Of a stretch of DNA of 64,000 nt, positions 42,134 through 53,851 are shown piece by piece. The notes beneath the pieces are model-generated. The model saw only the letters and a list, made by a program, of their open reading frames with translations. It did no database searches and was not told the origin of the DNA. Position 1 is the stretch's first letter; every line of letters starts with the position of its first letter. This DNA comes from Auriscalpium vulgare. Lineage: Eukaryota > Basidiomycota > Agaricomycetes > Russulales > Auriscalpiaceae. Position numbers and translations under genes: made by a program. The DNA lies in the NCBI GenBank assembly GCA_019915015.1, contig JAHBBC010000035.1:186001-250000 (forward strand). The letters are read 5' to 3'.

Positions 42134-45116
42134 ATGTCAGACCCGAGCAATCAAAACAATAGTTCTGTACCCCACCGCTCTCCTGCAACGCCAAATGCAC
42201 GCCCGTTCCCGGCTTTCCTGCGTGCAGACGACACTTTTCAGCCGCAACTCGCTCGCACCGGACGTTCATACGGATGGGCCACTGCAAGTCGCCCGAGAGC
42301 GGCCACCTACCAATCTCATCCCGCTCACAACAATTCGATTGAACATCCCATTACACCTGGTGTGTCCCGAGCACAATACCCCGCCTACAGCGACCCGCAT
42401 GCTGCCGGTCTGCGTCGTATGCCATCACTGCCCGACAACACTCGCTACCATCCATATCCCCCCTCAATCTCTTCTGCATCCACGGCAACTAGCTACTGGC
42501 AAACCACAACGCCCAGCACATCATTTTCTGATAGTAATTCGGCCCCAAACACACTTCTCTCGCCGTTTCATGACCTCTCTCATGCTCCCACTGCTGCAGC
42601 GCCCGCGGCACGTTCGAACATCGTTCCCGCTTCATCCGGCGAGCGGAATATCTCCTGGGACGGACGCTGCTGCCGTGCGCTAGATGATCTCGAGTCTGCC
42701 CATCGCTCAGGCGGCGGCCTGAGCCGACTGCTCAAGCAAGTCTTTGGTCCCAAGGCTTCGGACACGGCAGCAGCTCACGCAGCACGCTTCTATTGCGTGG
42801 GCAACATGGAAGATGTCCTTGAACTCTGGTGGGAGAGCCCAGAGGGACATGCTGCAATCGAGAGATGGGTCCGTTCAAAGGGTGTACCGCTTGTCGGTGA
42901 CATTCTCGCCGACGAGATGGATGCGCTTGTGCCAAAATTTCGCAAGCGCATCGAGGACGTCACTCCGGGGTTCCTTCTCAACTTTACCCTGGAGGAAAAC
43001 ATTCAACCTCTCCTCGACGCGCACGCCCCGGTGACATGCAACGTTCTGATGCGTGCGCTTCAAACCCAGCGCGCTCTTGATGAGAATACGCACAAAGATG
43101 CGGGCATAGTTCGTCGGCACATCATCCGGTACTTCTGTATGAGGCTAATCATTTTGTTGCAGATCCTGCAGGTCCTTGTCGCGCAGGTGCTCAAGTTCCG
43201 GTCGCAGAATGCACAGCTCTTCGCGATTGTGCACGGACTTGCACAATGGGCCGCCGGGGTACCGCGACAGGCCATTGAAGTCTGCGCTAGGATCGGTCTT
43301 TCTATTGACTACACTTCCCTTGGTGTCTCGCGTCGAGCTATCGCTGCGGGCTGCATGGATCGGGCGCGAGTCATGTCACGCGGCCTACATATGTTCTGCT
43401 ACGACAATATGCAGACGCCGATGTCAACTCACGTTGAACAGCGCGAAGAGGCTCCCGAAAAGGTGCTGAAGGGCACTCTTCCCATGCTGTATAGTCTCCG
43501 CGGTGCCACCGAACAGGCATGCTTGCTCGATCCTAACATTGCGAATGCTCGCGACCCCGAACGGCTCATCACGCTCAACGACGACATTCGTCCCGACAAC
43601 AAAACCATTGCCGCTATCCGACTTCACCAGGCACAGCATCTCGTTGAGATCCTTCTATCCCACTGCCCTCACTTTGCATCATCGGCCAAGCGGCATCTTT
43701 CTTCATCTCTTCTTCAGCATGCTGCTGTGCGTCCGCCTCCATCTGGGTATAAGACACAGCAATTCCCATTGCGTGTCACCACTACCGATGAGAGCAGCAT
43801 CGAAGGCAACGAAGAGGTCTGGCGCGAGGCGTATGAAGACGAGAGTCAGCTTGGACTTGATATCAAAAAGGACGTAGGTCGGTTCGCTATACCCTCTATC
43901 AATGATCAGGCAACCAACGCCAATATCCGTGGTGCGCAAGGGCGTCGGCGACGTGACACAAACCCGTTCAATCGACTCGAAGTTGCTCAACTGGGTCCAG
44001 GGATGTTTCATGTCTTGCTGAACCTTTCAAATTATATCTTGGCATTGCATCGGGGAACAGAAGGTGACCATGGCAGCTTGGCAACATATATCAGCTTGCT
44101 CAACAAGAAGCGCATGGGGTCCGATCATCCTGACTACCATGACCTCAAGGTCATGCTCATGCAGGTCCTCTTCGGACTTTCTCTTCATGCTTGGGAGCTC
44201 GAATGTGGCCTCGAGAATCTTGCCGATTTTGCTTCTTCTGCGCCAGACACGCAAAAACTCCTTGATATTGCTTACAACATCATGGATAACTACATCGACA
44301 ACCCCATTTCATCCCTTGCTGGTGGTGCTCGAAGAAACACAGCTCTACTTTTCCGCGACCTTCTTAACTTCCACACCTTGCATGCTGGCGTCAAGTCGGG
44401 GGACTTTGGACGTGCCAAGCAACTGTTTGGCATGTACACTATCTGGTTCTGTGGTGCAGGTGCACGGAATTACTGCACTGAGTTCCTGCACTTCATTCAA
44501 AACATGCATAAGGTCTGGACGCCTGAATTTGCGTATGTCCACATTTCTTGTTTTCTTTCTGGGCTATACTCATGTCTATCTCAATAAAGGAATGTCATGC
44601 AAGACAATATGCTGATCAATATGAGTGGGCGAGACGGCCACTGGACGGGAGTGGATGAGAATATTGAGCACATGATTCATGTTCTCAAGGTATGACAGTT
44701 CTTAATTCTTGTGTACTGTCTGACTGAATGAATAGGACTTGTTTGCATCGCGCGGCATTCATGCTGAGTGGGATGACCATCTGCGCACAATATCTCCGGC
44801 TGCACATGTATTCCGCGCGCTGTTGAAGACCTTCCGTGCCACCCTTGGTGTCGGATACAAGGGCTCGACACACACCGAGGTTGATACGAGCTCATTGGTC
44901 CAGGAGGTTGCCCGAAAAGCCGCCGAATGGAAGCTGCTCCAAGATGATTCTGCGCATGCCAAGGTTCACAAGGAGACTGTTGATGCTCTTGCTGTTGGAA
45001 TGGATACTCTGATAAATGGTCGTCTTGCAGAATTCCACAAGAGGCGCACGATTTGGCTGGGGACAGGCATTTTGGTAAGAGAGGAGGATGATATTGAAGC
45101 ACCTCCGAGTCATTGA
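42134..45116 (+). CDS. DUF6589-domain protein, candidate transposase
   Basis: Main exon 42134 to about 44531, then 44592-44691 and 44736-45116. Roughly 950 residues with no disruption. The N-terminal 165 residues are Ser/Pro/Thr-rich and disordered; the rest is mostly helical. Features recalled from DUF6589, a domain of unknown function abundant in agaricomycetes, are all present. They include MFCYDNMQTPMSTHVEQRE (the usual DN motif), the GTLPMLYSLRG segment, RDLLNFHTLHAGVKSGDFGR, GAGARNYCTEFLHFIQNM, and an end segment with NMSGRDGHWTGVDENIEHMI. A short in-frame intron may exist around 43132-43165. There is no zinc finger and no obvious DDE or HUH triad. Because it is the only non-helicase gene in a demonstrably mobile element, it is the candidate transposase. 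That role is inference. Confidence 0.8.
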
Positions 45117-45132
45117 CAAGTCAACAAATCGA

Positions 45133-48100
45133 TTACTCATGGCGGTGTCGTTTGCGTGGCAACTCTCGTACAATATTATCCTGATCACGCATTCGTTTCG
45201 CTCCCGAGCCCTCTTCCTCACCCTCGCCCTCACCCTCGTCCTCTGACTCTGCTTCACTCTCCTCAGACTCATCCCCTGCGTCATTTGTTACCGTTGCCTT
45301 CCCCTTCCCCTTCACCGCCTTCGCTGCCTTCACCTCGGCCTTCTCCTTGTCATACTTAGCTTTCCATTCCTTCTTGTTCATCCTGACGTCGAATTCGAAT
45401 TGTAGTATCACCGTGACAACGTCGTCTGCGTACAGGTCGCGCCACTCGAGTGTCTCTTGAAGCACGTCCATCAGCTGCTTGACATCTCGAAGCTGAGAGT
45501 AGGGCACGCGGACGAGCTTGGCGATGCTGGCGTCAGGCAAGACATAGCAGTCGGGGATGCCGCGGGGAGTCTTCGCCTTGCGCGACGCAGAGCGGAGCCA
45601 CGCTCGGAGAGCATCAGTAAGGTAGGCACGCTGAAAGACTGGACGATACGATTTCCGCGGCGTCTTCTCTTTCGCGGGCTTGGGATCGTCGCGACGCATG
45701 AAGGGCCCTGAGAAGACATCTTCGACTTTGAACGCAGCATCGGGCTTGGGGTGGCTGTGGCAGCAGCCATGCTCTGCGCTGAACGTAAGAGCTACATGCG
45801 GCAAGTACAACACTGGGGAGTAGTTTAGTGCACTATGTCCCTACAGTTGTAACAAGTGGGTGGTGTCATAGGCAGGCAGAATAGTGAAGTGCAAGTATAG
45901 GACAGTATAGTGCACTATAGTGCATATACCAGTACTATAGTGTCCTTGGATGCACTATAGTAGTAGCATGACTGTAAGGACCATTGTATTTTTGCACCAA
46001 TATAATGGGCTTTCAAAATGTCATAAATAATGGTGTAGATGCACAGGTGGAGCTGCAATATAGAGGTAATTTAGCAGAATATATCTGGTTAATGGTAGAT
46101 AGCAGTAGGGCAATCACTGTCCAATGGATCCCATGGGTTTATGTACTATAGTGAATCCATAATATATTACAGAAATGCTGGGATATATGCACCTTCTCTC
46201 CATTCAAATGAGCTCTATAAATTCGGATAATATTATAGCATGTGGCTTAGTAGAGTGCATATGTGATCTGAATTTACCAGAATACAGGGGGACATTTCTG
46301 AGGAGTTGTGCAGTGCACACTGTATCAGATATTCATCTACTATAGTGATATTATACTCTTTAAAGCTTTCTTAATTTGTTATGGGATGACTGGACATTCA
46401 CAAATCATGAAGAAAAAGGTGAGCATATGTACCATGCATGCCACTGCTGTCTGAATTTATCATAATATTTAAGACTAATGGGAAGCCGCACCAATGCATA
46501 TATACTTATACACTATAGTGTCATTTAGCTTGCTTCTATCCTCAAACTTTTTCAGCACTGAATAGCTCCTCAATACTTGGGGAAACAAATCCTTAGATAT
46601 TCCAGAGCACTATTACACCATGCCCCTTCCATCCCTGAAAGTTTTGTGTTCTTGCATGCAATTGGTATATAGTACCATACTTCTGATCCTTTGATACAGC
46701 CTAAATGATCCATATGTCCCTGTCCCATCTATCCAAGCATATGTGTGAACTGAAATGATTATTTATTTTTCAATGAGCCATGATCCATGAAGCTTTCTTG
46801 AGCTCAAGCTCATCCTCTGTAAAAGAAATAGCCATTTATATCCATATGCCTGATTATAAACTGGATCACCCTGGGACAAGGATAACTCAGACATCACAGG
46901 CTGTATGAGAGTGGAAGTACAGCACTTTCTGCCAACTCTAGATAGAATTCCCATATTTTGAGCATTGGGTGGGGCATGGTCTGTGAATGCTCTATAATAT
47001 CTGTGGATTATATTGACCAAGTACTGGAGAGCTATTGAACACATCATATGCTTTTGTGGCCAACCAATTAGATCACCACTATAGTGCACAAATCTATATG
47101 CCTTGGTGTGGCTCACCAATAGCTTCAGATATTATGATAAATTCAGACAGCAGTGGCATGTGTAGTACATATGCTCACCTTTTTTGTCATGATTTATGAA
47201 TGCCCAGTCATCCCATAACAAATTAAGAAAGCTTTAAAGAGTATAACATCACTACAGTAGATGAATATCTGATACAGCGCGCACTGCACAACTCCTCAGA
47301 ACTGACCCGCTATATTCTGGTAAATTCAGGTCACATATGCACTCTACTAAGCCACATGCTGTAATATTGTCCGAATTTATAGAGCTTATTTGAATGGAGA
47401 GAAGGTGCATATATCCCAGCATTTCTGTAATATATTATGGATTCACTATAGTACATAAACCCATGGGATCCATTGGACAGTGATTGCCCTACTGCTCTCT
47501 ACCATTAACCAGATATATTCTGCTAAATTACCTCTATATTGCAGCTCCACCTGTGCACCTACACCATTATTTATAACATTTTCAAAGCCCATTATATTGG
47601 TGCAAAAATACAATGGTCCTTATAGTCATGCTACTACTAAAGTGCATCCAAGGACACCATAGTACTGATATATGCACTATAGTGCCCTATACTTGCACTT
47701 CACTATCCTGCCTGCCTATAACACCACCCACTTGTTACAACTGTAGGGACATAGTGAATAAACTAAGCCCCACAGCCCGCAAGTAAGCTACGTGACACTG
47801 ACGCAACAACAGACACTTGCCGTCACTCGAGTTGTCATCGAGATAGCGAGCGAAGAACTCGCGCAGACAGCCCTTGGTCTTCACGAGATCCTTCATTTCG
47901 TCTGACGTCCGGATCTCCTTTGCCGTCGGCTTCTTCGATGGTGTCAAGGCCCAAGACTCGTACATGAGCAGCGAGATGCCGAAGAGTCCAGGGAGTCGAT
48001 TGTTGCGCCCGAAGCGTTGCAGAAGATCGATAAGCCACTGGCAGAGCCCGTACTGTATGACAAACTCGATGTTGCTCAGGTTGAGGCCCTGCCAATGTAG

Positions 48101-49354
48101 GTGTAAGTGGGCTGCTCCGAGCTCTCGAACAAACAAACCTGTGCGAAAGCACTGCTCGCAAATAAGATCCGGCAGGACCTGCCCGATTTGAATGCCTCGA
48201 ACGTGTTGTCAAGGTACTCTCGAGACATCCCAGCATGGTAGAATCGGACGAAGCCGCGCTCCAGAAGGGGAGCCTGCATTGGACCGGGCAGCAGAGCGAC
48301 GAGCAAGTTGGGCGCAATACCGATGAGGTCGGAGTCGTCCATGAAGATGAGTGTCTTCCGAGTCTGCGAGATGAGCTGTGCTGGTGTCATCGTCGAGAGA
48401 ACCGAGTCCGTTGGGAAGAGCATTCGGAGATTGCGAAAGTCTCTGAGGCTCCGGCCGTACAGCGGATATGTAGCGTAGACTTGATTCGGCCGGTTCAGAC
48501 TCGTCTTGATAATGACAGGGTCGCGCAAGCGGCAGGACTTGTACCAGGATGTCACAATGTGCGGGGGCCCAGTCGCAGTGAGTAGCATGATCGGCGTGGC
48601 GGCTGGCAGCTTGATACAGAGCTCCCAGATGGATGCCCACATGGGCCGGAATGCAGGAGCGTCGCCGAACGGAAGACCCCAGATATACGTGAAGTGCGCC
48701 TCGTCGACGAAGAGGCGCGCGATGTTGCTGACGAAGCGTCGGTTCTCTGAGATCGCCAAGAGTCGGCCAAAGCGAGTGAGATGCCCATGGTATCGTGCGC
48801 GTGTCTGCTCGGGGCTTGCAAAGATGACGTTGTACAAACTTGCACGAATGTTCTATGCATACACACTCGTATTTAGCGCAGTTCTGACGATGGATTTTGC
48901 GCGACAAACCTTCCAGACATCCTCATTGTACCGCATGTCGTGGTTAATGGCGACGGCGTGTATGCCTCCGAATTCGTTGAGCTGCTCTACCTACACGTGC
49001 ATGTAGCACTTTCAGCAAGTAAAGAAGACATAACGGTGCATATATTCGCACCATAGACTCCTGGAGACGTAGCAGGGGCGACATGATCAGGATAGTCTTG
49101 CCGGGATTCAGCAGTGCGGCCGCGACAACTTGCATGGTCTTCCCAGATCCTGTGCCGGCGAGACAGACTGTGTCGTGGCCCTCTTGCATGCTGACAATAG
49201 CCCTGAGCTGATCCTCGCGCAGACAGATCCTGCCATGTGTCGAAGAGTAGACGAGGGCGTAGGCGAGAAGGGCCGTGTCCGAGGCAGACTCCGAGAGCTT
49301 GTCCAGTTCTGAGAGAAAGAGAAATGAAAGAGGGGGAATAGGAAGTATGTCCAT
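45133..49354 (-). pseudogene. RecQ-like DNA helicase, split by a foldback element
   Basis: Superfamily 2 helicase of RecQ type. Met at 49354 (MDILPIPPLSFLFLSE). Motifs in order: LREDQLRAIVSMQEGHDTV (motif 0), LAGTGSGKT (Walker A), LIMSPLLRLQ (Ia), FASPEQ, FVDEAHF (DEAH, motif II), LLTATGPPH (III), TLIFMDDSDLI (IV), GLNLSNIEFVIQYGL (V) and QRFGRNNR (VI, usually QRxGRxGR). At least four exons. The coding sequence is cut by the insertion 45808-47778. Taking that out with one target copy joins ..CHVA to YLPHVALTFSAEH in frame. The C-terminal part then continues to 45133, with Cys/His residues (CCHSHPKP), a Lys-rich coil and an acidic Ser/Glu tail ending in RKRHRHE. As it stands the gene would make only the helicase core. 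Confidence 0.85.
45808..47778. mobile_element. Foldback element with about 660-bp TIRs
   Basis: AT-rich 1971-bp insertion in the helicase gene. The long inverted arms are about 45808-46470 and 47123-47778. They match closely, for example CACTATGTCCCTACAGTTGT at 45830 against its complement ending near 47755. The target duplication is GCAAGTA (45801-45807 and 47779-47785), 7 bp exact or 8 with one mismatch, as for hAT-type elements. The unique centre of about 650 bp has no ORF. The words TGCACTATAGTGCA recur in both arms. Non-autonomous. Confidence 0.88.
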
Positions 49355-49657
49355 TAGAATCACAGTGCTCTAGTTGAGGGGTATATGCATGTAGTTGGGT
49401 ATACGAGGGAGAGAGATGAACGCGCCAGCGGACGACGAGCAGAGCAGAGCGACGCGACACGGCGACCTGGCACCCACGGACTCGGCGCCTTTGACATGCC
49501 GTCGATGCCGGACAGGTCACATGATTTTTTTGTGCTTCTTTTCAGATCTGCGGAGATCCCTGCCACGCCACTCCGAGTTCTACCAGTCTGTATATCTAAA
49601 GTACCCAGCTCGCTCGTCACTGCGATATACAGCTGGTCACCAGTCTAGCTCCCATCT

Positions 49658-51678
49658 GTCGGATGCTCGGCGCGACGTTCTGCATCAGCTCGAGCTTGGG
49701 GATGTGCCAGTTGTCCAAGAGCTTTCCTCCCTTCCCACGACAGGCCCCAAGCTCCAAGATCACCTGCTTGTGAGTATGGAACTCCCTAAGCACTGCTGTG
49801 ATGCGGTCCACTGCCTTGTCATGGATCTCCTTTGCCTGAGCGAGATATCAAAGGTCCATAAGTGAGCGGATACAGATGACAAAGGCGGGACTGGCCGCAC
49901 CAGCGACACAGGCTACTAGGTATCGTTGGATGTCGCGGTGCTCGCGTCCGGTAACCTGCTTGAGGTGGGAAATGCCTTCCGCAAAGTGACGAAACCCGAC
50001 ACGCTGTGGTAACACAGCAAAGCGGAAATCAATCTCCTTATCGCCCAACAATGTCCGGCACCATTTAATGTCGTGGTCCCAGCATTCCTTGTGCCACTGA
50101 TGCAGCGGCTCGGGCGTCAGGAAAGAAGCCGGGTCGGAAAGGGGCCAATCGCGCCAGAAAGGTTGATGGACCCCATTAAAGCGGCGTGCTTTCGCGTGCT
50201 TGACGTAGTGGGAGAGGTCCCAGGGGTCCGGAGCGACTGATAGGAGGGCGTCGAGCTGAGCGAGAGTGGTAGAGGCGGTGCGCAGCTCGTGTTGGAAAGG
50301 GTCGCCGAATTGCTTGAACATGGAGACAGTGATGGCCGAGCTCTTCCCGCCCACGCATGAAAGCAGTTGTGCCTCCGGATTGTCGACGATGTAGGCGGCT
50401 AGCGGCGTGAAACAAAACCTGTTGTAGCCGAGAGGATCGGCCATCATGCGGCCATAACGCGCAGCCGCCTTCAACGGCTTGCAGACAATGTCAAGGCAGT
50501 GATGTAAGAGGCGACTCTCCAGAACTCCGCGCAAGGTCTTGTGGCAGATAAACTCCGGACATGGAAGGAGGGCAAGAAGTAGAATGGCATTACGCGATGA
50601 CTTCATCCGGACATCCATATGTAGGTTCGCAAGTGAGATGAGGAGGGGATGGGCGACCCGATTACCCGTGCCGGAAGTGAGGTTTGTCTTGTCCGACGAC
50701 AGGACGGTCCCTAGCAACGTTGCGCCCTCCGGCAGAGAAGACTTCAAGGAAACATTAGTTACACAGCATTGAGGAAAAGACATTGGGCCTTACCTGCACT
50801 GCCCAAGCTCGATCGCCTGTCATCCATTCGCTGTAGACACGCACGGCATGTTCGGCAGTGGTGTACAGCTGTACAGGATCAAAGTTGATGCTACTCTCGA
50901 ATAGCGGACTTCCAAAGAGGAACTCGAGACAGTCAATGCCGTCGCGATAGAACAGCTGTATCGGCCGCTTTGTCGGATAGCCTTCGATTGAGACCCCTTG
51001 GGATTTCCACGCTGGGCCGGATGGTAAGATCTCCACCTTGCCACGGAGCTCCTTTGCTGTGCGAAAAGATGTTGACAACCCTGAGATCTGCAAATGTAAT
51101 CAGTAATTGAACCAAGAGAGAGCGCCAAAATTACTCACGATGGGGAGGCGTAAAAATTCGTCGATATCCGCATTGCTGAGACGAGAGCGGACGAGAAAAG
51201 ATCCAAGCTCCCAGTCCGCCTGACAGGAAAAGGGATAGAACGGGTTTGTAAGCCGTTCAGAGGAATACTGGTCGTCATTGAATTTATCCATGAAGGTTTT
51301 CGCATGCCCATAGGTACGGGAGGGGCTCGGATGGCGGACGTGGGGAGATGGCGGCGCAGTGGGAGCGGAAGTGTCAGAATGAGTGGTCGATGGATGGGTT
51401 ATCGGCATATGGGAGGTTCGGAATAAGGGGAATGTAGCGGTAGCTTCCATTGGCAATGGTGGCGTATCGAGTACCGGCATCTCCGACTCGTCTTGAAGGA
51501 GAGGAAGAGGGCCTGAAACGTCGCAGACCTCAGTGTCCACAGCTGCGGCCCTGCTAACCACACCGCGCGCCAACTCGGCCGAGAGCCAACTCGCGCACTT
51601 CGAGAACTTATTTGTAAGATGCAGAGATACACGTCACTGGTCCTCAAAAATCCTGCGGCAGTTTGGACATGCCACCAT
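49658..51678 (-). pseudogene. Plavaka transposase 2, N-terminal part
   Basis: Starts at 51678 with a short Cys-containing motif (MVACPNCRRIFEDQ), then after a small intron a disordered region. The conserved blocks are DDQYSSERLTNPFYPFSCQA, RPIQLFYRDGIDCLEFLFGS, TVLSSDKTNLTSGTGNRVAH, LHQWHKECWDHDIKWCRTLL and GISHLKQVTGREHRDIQRYL, followed by KLELMQNVAPSIRQM up to the insertion. The arrangement parallels the gene at 324-3756 but the sequence is clearly divergent, a different subfamily. A stop (TGA, 49850-49848) falls where related proteins have Arg in the RYLAQA block, consistent with CGA-to-TGA at a CpG. So the gene carries a nonsense mutation in addition to the 7.7-kb insertion. Confidence 0.85.
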
Positions 51679-52380
51679 CAGCCGGATATGAGGAGAAGGA
51701 CCAAGCCGGCGTTGAAAGATCCTCGGCCTGGCCATCGCGGCGGTGGTAGGAAGGGAAGGGCGAGACAGATGGAGCCGAAACTTCTACTAAAAAAAAAAAC
51801 AATGAGCTGGCTCCTTGTGATGAGTCAAAATACATGCCTGGCGCGAGAGTGTGAGTGTAGCGGCGTGGCAGGCCCGACGCAGCAGGCCAGGCCCGTTGGT
51901 TGTGCGTGCGCCGGCGCTGTGTGTCGGTGAGGTCAGTTAACGGTTTTTCCACGAGCGAGCGCGCCCTGGGAGAGGGACGGGAGAGCGTTTTGCGATGAAG
52001 AGAGGAGAGAGAGGGGGGTAGACCACTGCGCTCAGACTTGCCGCGTCTTTGGCGTGGTGGTCTTGACAGAGAGTCCCGGCGTCGCTCTGACTCAGTTTGT
52101 TCAGCCTGATCACATGATCGTGTTAATTCCTGCTACGATAATGATAATCTACGTCTAACCTGCATTATTCCCAGTATGCGCTCACACTTATTTGATTTTT
52201 CTTGATGCTCACCCTTCTTCACAGAGCTGTTGAGCTCGAAGCTTGAGCTCGAATGAGCGTTTAACGAGCGAAGTCGATCGAGCCGCGGGTTCGTTGACTC
52301 TGACCGTGGGAGCCGCAACTTACGCGCGTTCGTCTTGCATCCTCTTGAGTTCACTCATCCACGCATCCCGAGCCTTTGAT
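51679..52380. other. Intergenic between divergent genes
   Basis: About 700 bp separating the dead Plavaka gene (minus) from the plus-strand gene at 52381. It contains an A12 run at 51789 and purine-rich GAGAGGAGAGAGAGG near 51998. It could hold the left end of the second Plavaka element; I did not find a matching inverted end. Confidence 0.35.
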
Positions 52381-53156
52381 ATGGCCGACTTTTCCCTGTC
52401 GCCCCTTCCTCCGAACACCACCCACGTAGACTCTGCCGGTGGCCCTCCCGGTGCGCCTCCTTCTCCTGCTGCCAGCTCAACAGCCACGCGCGGGCGGCGT
52501 GTTCGTTCCTCTTCTCTGTCCCGGCGCACCCCTGCGCCCATGCCCCGCCTGCGCTGGCGTTCCGTGTCTTCATCCGAGCTCAAAAGGCTTACCAACATGC
52601 CAGAAGAGAGTATCTTTGTGAGTCACAGTGACAATCAACTCGGTTCGTACTCACGGAACGTCTTTGCAGTCCATAGTGTCAGACCGTCCTTTCCACAGCG
52701 CCAAAGACGCTATCCTGGCTCTCGACGTTGCCCGCGCTGCGAGGGACATGCGCGTGGCAGAAGAAAACCTCGTGATGCGACGGCGGGCGCAGCTTCGGTT
52801 CCAGCTGCGTGCCTCTGAGCTAACCTTGGAGAATGCTCGCCGGGAGCGTGCAAAGGCCGATAGGAACGTTGGCGAAGTGCGCTCCCTCGTTCGCAACAGC
52901 GGGTTCAACGTCGACGTTGGGTATTCGGCTGGCCCCTTCCCCCGGGTACGTCCTGCTGTTCTTCTCGACTCGGTACGACATCTGATTCATACTTTCTCAG
53001 ATTCTCGGCGACGACTATGTCACACTCACGGAGTCATCGGACAACGACGAAATGGAGGACTGGGATGCAGGCTCACAGGTCAAGACGGAGGACGGCGAGA
53101 CCCCTGACAATTACGAGGTCGCATTCTCTTCACGATCTCCTAGTCGTGAAGTCTAG
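52381..53156 (+). CDS. Unrecognised coiled-coil protein
   Basis: Three exons with canonical borders, all in phase: 52381-52617, 52670-52945 and 53001-53156, 222 residues. The N terminus is Pro/Ser/Arg-rich (SLSPLPPNTTHVDSAGGPPG). The middle is a strongly helical Arg/Glu/Ala segment likely to be a coiled coil (RVAEENLVMRRRAQLRFQLR, ASELTLENARRERAKADRNV). The C terminus is acidic (ESSDNDEMEDWDAGSQVKTE). No domain recognised. It lies at the border of the mobile-element cluster, divergent from the dead Plavaka gene. It may be a transposon passenger or a small host gene. Confidence 0.6.
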
Positions 53157-53299
53157 CACGTAGTTACCTATCATGACAGCTTGTTTGCGCACATGCATCT
53201 TAATATGAGTGTTGATTGGGTGACCTTCTGTCGCAGTTTTCGAGATACGGCCTCCAATTCAGCAGATATCACACTCCTGAGTCAATTGGCAAGCTATGT

Positions 53300-53516
53300 A
53301 TACACAGTACAGTACATGGACAACGCTGGAGCTGGCTGGAGCTAGCTGGACCAGGTCCTTCCAGATGGCCGGCTATGACCCTTTCCTGACGCGTCGCCGG
53401 CCCAACTGGAGATATCTGGAGATGTCTGGTCCAGTGATCTCCAGCGACTTCCAGTTCTTCACCAGAACTGGAGGATGCTGGAGCGCTGGAAGCCTGCCGA
53501 CCGTTTTCCTGATGTA
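53300..53516. mobile_element. CTGGAG/CTCCAG-rich short element, copy 2
   Basis: About 215 bp with the same dense CTGGAG/TCCAG words as 17017-17290. It ends GTTTTCCTGATGTA (53503-53516), the inverted form of that element's TACATCAGGAAAAC end. No ORF of interest. Confidence 0.5.
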
Positions 53517-53851
53517 GGAGCTTCCCCCTCCTGGTTGCTCCACCTACTTCATGCACCTCACACACCTCAAGTAACTCACCTCCTTTATCCTATAGTACTC
53601 AGGCCCTGAACACGGTGATTAGTCTGCAAGCCTCGAAGGCCAAATGAGTCTATGTAAGTTCGCCAGCGAGCCTACAACCGAAATCGTAGATATACACTAA
53701 AATTTGTTCACAATTGGTTCTTAGCTGCGCCTACATTGTACCCTACATGACTCGGACTTGCGATTCAACAGTCCCTCCCGAGTCCCGAGCCTTTCATTGA
53801 TCATACTTCTTTGTTTATAAGTTACAAATGACCCTCTCCCAGGTGATCTCG

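Larger units (their letters stand above)
41946..49647. mobile_element. TIR element with DUF6589 protein and RecQ-like helicase
   Basis: A 7702-bp insertion in the dead Plavaka gene. It is flanked by a 10-bp direct repeat GCTCCCATCT (41936-41945 and 49648-49657). Removing the element and one repeat copy restores the Plavaka frame at Met-Gly-Ala-Pro-Ile exactly. The inverted ends share about 110 bp at 41949-42060 against 49480-49586 inverted. They include CTCGGAGTGGCGTGGCAGGG and AATCATGTGACCTGTCCGGC, with few mismatches. The right end has about 60 extra bp, apparently a duplicated ACTGGT-type end. Contents: a DUF6589 protein on plus and a RecQ-like helicase on minus, convergent with only 16 bp between their stops. 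No known transposase family was recognised inside. Confidence 0.85.

Noticed and set aside
45133..49354. Helitron, suggested by a helicase gene in a mobile element
   Set aside because: The helicase is RecQ-like, not Pif1-like. There is no HUH Rep domain, and the element has inverted ends and a target duplication, which Helitrons lack.
45133..49354. Subtelomeric (telomere-linked) RecQ helicase gene
   Set aside because: No telomeric repeat is present, and the helicase sits inside a defined TIR element within another gene.
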